DNA of 64,000 nucleotides from Echinometra lucunter (Eukaryota > Echinodermata > Echinoidea > Camarodonta > Echinometridae). A program made the translations under genes and the position numbers. The notes beneath the pieces are model-generated. The model ran no database searches, had not been told where the DNA came from, and worked only from the letters and a program-made list of their open reading frames with translations. Position 1 is the stretch's first letter. Each line of letters opens with the position of its first letter. This document shows positions 59,162 to 64,000 of this stretch, in pieces. The DNA is taken from assembly GCA_029962745.1 (NCBI GenBank), contig CM057153.1:5160987-5224986 (forward strand), written 5' to 3'.

Positions 59162-59382
59162 TCAGGTCATTGGTTCAAAACTGAGGTGATCTTGACAATT
59201 TTTTCTCCAATGATAAAAAATGTCAGTGAGAGACCTCGGATTGCTCCAAGAAGGAACAAGAAGAGCCAGTTCATTGACTCCACTCCCAGCTAGATCTATA
59301 CCACCTGCAGTCTCCTGAACCCAGGGAAAACTGGCAAATCCGGAAAACTTGGGAGAAATCATCAGGTATTCAATGAGATGAA
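59162..59382 (-). CDS. possible terminal exon of an unidentified gene
   Basis: A good acceptor (CTTCTTCTTTTTCAG) precedes 72 open codons ending in TGA. The peptide includes FSGFASFPWVQETAGGIDLA, GSGVNELALLVPSWSNPRSL and TDIFYHWRKNCQDHLSFEPM, with balanced, protein-like composition. I do not recognise the family. An internal acceptor (GGGTTCAG before 59314) would start it at ETAGGIDLAG in phase 0, matching the end of the candidate exon at 59897-59798. Confidence 0.35.
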
Positions 59383-59797
59383 CTGAAAAAGAAGAAGCAA
59401 TTTAGAAATTAGTTAAGTGGAGTTTAAGTTTGTTACTTTTGAAAAAATATTTAAGGCCACCTAATTGCCTTACATGCAGTTTTCATTTACTCTTGTACTC
59501 ACATGTTATTTCACTTTAATCAAAGAAACAACCGTGTCATATTATTAAAAAAAAGAAGCCCCATATTCAAGGTAATACATGTGCTATTTAAATAGCAAAA
59601 TCATTACGCTTAAACAGTATGTATTATTGCGGCTCAAATTGGCAGAAGATTTTAACCATTTTCTAAATCATGATCTTCTCATAAGTAACCAGTTTTGTAC
59701 ACAATCTGTTTCAACTTGGATTATCTGGATGGTTTCATTAGTCAAAAACTCTGTTGTTTTCCACCTTCATGTAGTTGTAAGATTGAATAAAATATAC

Positions 59798-59897
59798 CTG
59801 AATATCAGGCGAGTATCTATTTTCTCTATAGAGCACTGGGTCCTCTTGGGCTACACATGGGACTTGCCATATTTGAAAACCCCAGTCAACTTCCTTT
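59798..59897 (-). CDS. possible internal exon of the same unidentified gene
   Basis: Between an acceptor (TCCCTACTAG) and a donor (CAG|GTATAT) one frame is open for 33 codons: KEVDWGFQIWQVPCVAQEDP then VLYRENRYSPDIQ. It ends at phase 0. The overlapping plus-strand ORF at 59579-59980 looks like an antisense shadow. An upstream connecting exon could not be identified, so the gene model is incomplete. Confidence 0.25.
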
Positions 59898-60595
59898 CTA
59901 GTAGGGAATTAATGTATTGGTTCCTTCTTGCAGCGATGCAGTGGGATACCATTCTGGATAGGGTTTACTGGGAAAGGTGAGCCTCACCCTGTGCATTATT
60001 TGAAAGCTTCCTGCATAAACGAAAAAAAAAATATGAGAAAAGAGTAGGATAACTTGAAGTCCATATGAGTAACATGTCCCAATGTTACTAAACAATTCGT
60101 CTTAATCAACAGTTACTTTATGGTGTGTTTTACCAGCTCACAGTTATCAAAATAACTTATATATCAGATTTTTTTTAGACTATGTTCCATTTCCAACTTT
60201 TTATTGTAAAATGTAATTCAGCCTAAGGGCTTTCATAATAATAAGCACTAAGGATAAAACCAAAAAATCTAATAATACATTCTGGATATATGAACAAAAT
60301 ATGTTTCAGTAATTACACTATGACATGGTTACCAATTATTTTTTCTTAAAACAGTACTTGTATAGTGCAACCTTTCAATGAATCTTACTCTTGTTTAGTC
60401 ATAGTGCCAAGAAGTGAGATGCTACACACTTGTATTATAAATAAATGGTTTGCCCTGCACTACTAGTGCAAATGGTAAAATAATCAACCATCCCTCTCTC
60501 ATTTCCCCTAACATGCCACAAATTTGTCACAGTTATGAATTTTCACATTACTGGCAGTTGTCGTGCCATTTCACACAGTGATATGTTGTTTAATT

Positions 60596-61056
60596 GGTAA
60601 ATTGCCACTTGGTCTACTCCCACTTTGTCTACTGTCTGTTTGGTCTCACCCCACATGGTCTAATTCCATTTTGTCTACAACCAGTTCGTCTTATGACCTT
60701 TTGGTCTAATAGCCATTTTGCCTATTTACCTTTGTGTATAATTCTCATTTTGTCTTATGACCATTTCTTCTAATTTCCACTTGGTCTAACACCACTTAGT
60801 CTATTACCTGTAATAAACCAGTAATAGATCAAACATGCATTTGAGAATTAGACGAAAAAGCAATTAGACAAGTTGGTTATTAGACGAACTAGCAATTAGG
60901 CCAAGTGGTCATTATACCAAATGAGAGTCAGACCAAGTATGTATTAGACCAAATGGCAATTAGACCAAATCTATAGTAGACCAAATGGGTTTAGCCTATG
61001 TGGTATTAGACAATCAGATAATTAGACCAGCTGCTGGTAGACCAGCAGTATCTTTT
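60596..61056. repeat. mirrored array of TTGGTCTAATTGCC / GGCAATTAGACCAA repeats
   Basis: From 60596 to about 60810 short units such as CATTTTGGTCTAAT, CATTTTGTCTA and CACTTGGTCTA repeat every 20-25 bases; from about 60840 to 61056 the complementary form (AATTAGACCAAATGG) repeats. The whole is an imperfect palindrome. No coding sequence. Confidence 0.9.
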
Positions 61057-61379
61057 TGTCATCATTCCGTATAAAAACACAAACTTACCAAAAGCATTAA
61101 ATCTTAGTCCAGTCTTTTTCTTCTTTTGTCTTCTTCACCTTCGTACAGTAAGAAGTCGTAGGCCTATGTGTGGGGGCAGTTAGTGTCCTTGATCATAGAG
61201 TTAGCCTCAACATTTCACGTCTCAGCGAAATTGCATTTTCTTTTTGAAATCTTCTGAACCTGAAAAAAGAAAATGCAAAAAATAAAGCATTTGGTAAGGG
61301 CAATAATTTTCTACCACACATGTACATGTAAGTACAAATTTTCCAACATACAGCACATCAGAATCAATGCCAAAAGCAT

Positions 61380-62290
61380 AAATTTTTCTAGGGGGGGGGG
61401 GGCAAGATGCATACAATATTTTTTAAAACTTAAAAGCGAGGGAACAAACTTGTCATGGGGTTGATTTTGCTTTTGTTAAAGTGAAACAGAAGGCTTTGGT
61501 GAACATTTTTGTTGAATTTCCTAAAATTTTTCAGTAAAAACTATAACTTTTCAATTTTTTTTTTTTTTTTTTTTTGGGGGGGGGACTGCCCCCTCCCCCA
61601 CTCTGCTGTGTATTGCCATGATTGGAATAATAATTTCAATTCATATTTATTATTTACTGTATCGGCAGGTTTTATTTTCTCCCAAATGCATCAATTGATT
61701 ACAAAAATAGAATATATTCTCAGCTTGAAACTTTTTGTTCCAAAACACTTTAGAAATGAAGCTTATTTGGTCTATGTGATGTTCATAAAAAATTTTGTAT
61801 GAAAACTGACATCTTATTGGCTTGTATTGATATTGGTTTTGAGATTTCTTCAACATTCTTTGTTTTACCTCTTTTTTGTAACCAGGGCCTAACCCAGCCC
61901 AGGGTCCCAGCACAGTGGCGTAGCTAGGATTTCATTTGGAGGGGGCAGTAATGAGCATGCAAAGCGTGTGAGCCACTAACAGAGTAAGCGAAGTCCGCTC
62001 CGGGAAGGGGGGGGGGGTGCGGGGTGCAGACGGCAGTTCTGTTTCTTTGAATTGTTCCTTGCCTGCTCCTGCTTTTCTTATGTTCTCCTATACCTTTTTC
62101 TTTTCTCGCTCACATGTTTTGTTTGTTTGTTTCTTTCTTTTTTGTTGGCATTTGGGGGGAGAGTGACCGCCCCCACCATCCCCCTTGGCTTACGGGTGTC
62201 CCGGCGATAATGCCAAAATTATTACATTTGGGAATTTCTCCCCCCCCCCCAAAAAAAAAAACAAAAAAAAAACAAAAAAAAAAAAACATT
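61380..62290. repeat. cluster of dispersed repeats with G- and A-runs
   Basis: Contains G-runs near 61391 and 61577, T-run near 61555-61575, the CAGTGGCGTAGCTAGGATTT repeat start at 61913, a G-run near 62008, and a C-run followed by A-runs at 62240-62286. Matching segments at 57400 and near 1-110 and 1380-1490 indicate a common genomic repeat. No gene. Confidence 0.6.
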
Positions 62291-62831
62291 TTGTATTCAA
62301 ACAACTTTGGTAAGACAAAGTTGGATTGTGAGACAGACTAGGTGAGTAGGTCTAGATCTAAGTTAGATCGTAACAGTTGTTAGACCCACAATGTCATAAC
62401 ATGGCCTTGTCATGATTTTGGTCTTTTGGAACTGCGCATTCATAAAGCCTAACATAGTGAATTAACTGCAAGATGCTAGCCTGCTAGGATTCCACTTAAC
62501 AGCGTGTACAAGCTACTTTAGTCTTTGCGGTGGAAAAGCTTTTGTGTGTATTTATTCCCAGGCTTTGGGGCTTGGCCACACATGAAAGGCAGTTTAAATT
62601 CCATTTTCAACTCTGAATCCACAAATTTGTGGAATATCAAGAGTTAAACTTGAAAAGTCCCTGAAAATTTGAGATTTCTAGTAAATTGAAAAAAAATAAA
62701 TCTTGCTTTTTAAAAGGCAATTTTTTTGTCTGTTTTGGACTGCTGGTGCTGTAACTCCAAGTGAATGTTCGGCATTCACCACACAGTCCGAGGTAGACCT
62801 ACGTTTGTCCCGGCCTAGACGGTAGACATGA

Positions 62832-62978
62832 TAGACCAAAAGTTCTGTCTCAAAATTTCGTTAGTCTCTTATACTGGTAGGGTCGGCACTCCTAACTGTT
62901 AAAACTTAAAGGAGAAGTGCCGACCCTACCACTTAAGAGGTAGTAACGGCGAAATTTTGAGACAAAATTTTTGGTCTA
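62832..62978. repeat. foldback repeat TAGACCAAAAG...TTTTTGGTCTA
   Basis: The arms TAGACCAAAAGTTCTGTCTC with AAAATTTCG and GGTAGGGTCGGCACT are mirrored by AGTGCCGACCCTACC, CGAAATTTTGAGAC and TTTTTGGTCTA. It is a MITE-like hairpin nested in the TA-flanked element. Confidence 0.88.
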
Positions 62979-64000
62979 AAACAGTTAGTTTGGCCCTCCT
63001 GAGACTGAGTGATCGGAATCGGATTCAAGATCGACCATACAGAGCCAGGTTGTGCCAACACAAACAGTGCCACAATATTAAATTTTGTGGAAAGTTTCCT
63101 TCTGCAATTTGCAATTGTTTACGATATCACGAAAATACATAGGGCCTATGCATTTGTTTGTTTCGGATCTCCGTAGAAAAGTCATGAGATTGTAGGCCTA
63201 ACTTGGACTTGGCGTTCCATACAGTTACATACATGCACCAGGTTGTTCACAGCACCATACGTAAATCTGTTCGTGTGGGACTGTGAGGTAACAGAGCGCT
63301 GCAATAATTCAGGTTTCAAACGCGGTCAAATTGACTTTGACTGATTATAATTAATTTCATTGCAAATAAACTTAAGTCATCATAGCGTGGTAAATACGAC
63401 TTGATCATGAAAATACAAATGAGCAAACCAACAGATACTTGATACTTACAGAAAAGGTGAAAATGCAGCATAAGTAGACCCAATTCCACTCTGTTTCAGC
63501 ACGAAATTTTGGTTGGTCGCCGTCTAGCGAAGAGTTAAACATGCCCCCTGGGCTGACTAACTTTTGGGCCGAATCTGCCCTTGATGACGTAGTTAGTGAC
63601 AGCTCACTAACTTTAGTCACCCTTCGTGAATAGCAAACTAAAATTACTTTAGTACACAGATCTATGGAGAAGGGGATTAACTTAGTGAGGGGTGATTAAC
63701 TTAGTGAGGGGTGACTAAAGTTAGTGAGCTGTGACTAAAGTTAGTGAGCTGATGACGTCATTTTGAAGTTAGTTACCCTTCGAGAATAGCAACCCCTACT
63801 AAATATCGACTTAGTAGGGCTACTAAAGTTAGTAAGCTTTCGAGAATACCGGCCAATAAGTTCTATTTAGTATCAAAACAAAATGATATGAAATTAACCA
63901 CTTTATCAGAAGGTCAGATCAAAATTTTCATCTTTAGTTCTTACATGCATTGGCTAAAGATGCTGCTGGGCCATTCTTGGTCACGTGTGTGACCCAAATC

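Larger units (their letters stand above)
55966..63856. mobile_element. 7.9-kb TA-flanked element with perfect 20-bp TIRs
   Basis: The left end is TTGGCCGGTATTCTCGAAAG and the right end is its exact complement; both are flanked by TA (55964-55965 and 63857-63858), which fits a TA target duplication, although the left flank is itself a (TA)n tract. Inside each end is an array of GTGAGC-TCACTAA-type repeats: 55986-56135 on the left and about 63585-63830 on the right, including TTCACGAAAG and TTCGTGAATAG variants. Arrays of this kind often bind transposase. No transposase gene was recognised, so it appears non-autonomous or decayed. The family is not identified. Confidence 0.7.
55694..64000 (-). 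other. SETD2: large SETD2 intron, left-open at the window edge
   Basis: No SETD2 exon was found upstream of 55693 within the window. The human protein places the post-SET motif just before this point, so the next exon upstream should encode it. The intron is at least 8.3 kb. It contains the TA-flanked element at 55966-63856 and many nested repeats. The final bases, 63857-64000, show no convincing exon: the frame compatible with the next exon contains a stop. Confidence 0.7.

Noticed and set aside
59579..59980. 133-codon ORF on the plus strand within the TA-flanked element
   Set aside because: No motif, no promoter or splice context, and it overlaps a better minus-strand candidate exon. It could still be a chance frame.
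61222..61416. minus-strand segment with a good acceptor at about 61262 and a donor at about 61088
   Set aside because: All frames contain early stops, and the only frame open at the donor does not connect in phase with the candidate exon at 59897.
63857..64000. possible upstream SETD2 exon with donor GCAT|GTAAGA near 63950
   Set aside because: The frame needed to join the next exon (phase 0) contains a TAG, and the sequence does not resemble the post-SET region.

Overview
This window looks like echinoderm nuclear DNA, most likely sea urchin. It has large AT-rich introns with GT-AG borders, many short palindromic or TIR-bearing repeats, long G/C homopolymer tracts, and genes of deuterostome type. 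The species call is inference; no sequence search was possible. There are no bacterial operons, CRISPR arrays or recognisable RNA genes.

Layout. (1) 1-4293: repeat-rich upstream DNA, then a CpG-richer probable promoter and 5' UTR. (2) 4294-34193, plus strand: a complete DNA topoisomerase II gene. I resolved 33 coding exons with matching splice phases that join into a 1,701-residue protein with ATPase, Toprim, tyrosine cleavage core and a charged C-terminal tail. A long 3' UTR follows, with poly(A) signals up to about 36.98 kb. (3) 39640-42236, minus strand: a two-exon TRIM-type protein (RING, two B-boxes, coiled coil, propeller-like C-terminus; 638 residues), tail-to-tail with topoisomerase II. 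(4) about 44.45-64 kb, minus strand: the 3' part of SETD2, the histone H3K36 methyltransferase. Nine exons encode 1,174 residues from just after the post-SET motif to the end, including the WW and SRI domains. The SET domain itself must lie beyond position 64000. (5) The first SETD2 intron in the window contains a 7.9-kb segment with perfect 20-bp inverted ends flanked by TA, probably a DNA transposon, with nested repeats and possible exons inside.

Topoisomerase II and SETD2 are both nuclear chromatin and transcription proteins, but nothing in the sequence shows joint regulation. The introns carry several repeat families, some shared between the two genes: a TTAA-bounded element, a palindromic element with ends reading ATGCCTCCG, and a family with ends reading TACTGTAAATGC.

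Points most worth a second look are a decayed or alternative duplicate of topoisomerase II exon 8, a 187-codon open read-through after exon 27, four frame-preserving C-terminal exons in topoisomerase II, a possible alternative terminal exon in SETD2 that would remove WW and SRI, and the large TA-flanked element. I found no clear previously unknown biological system.
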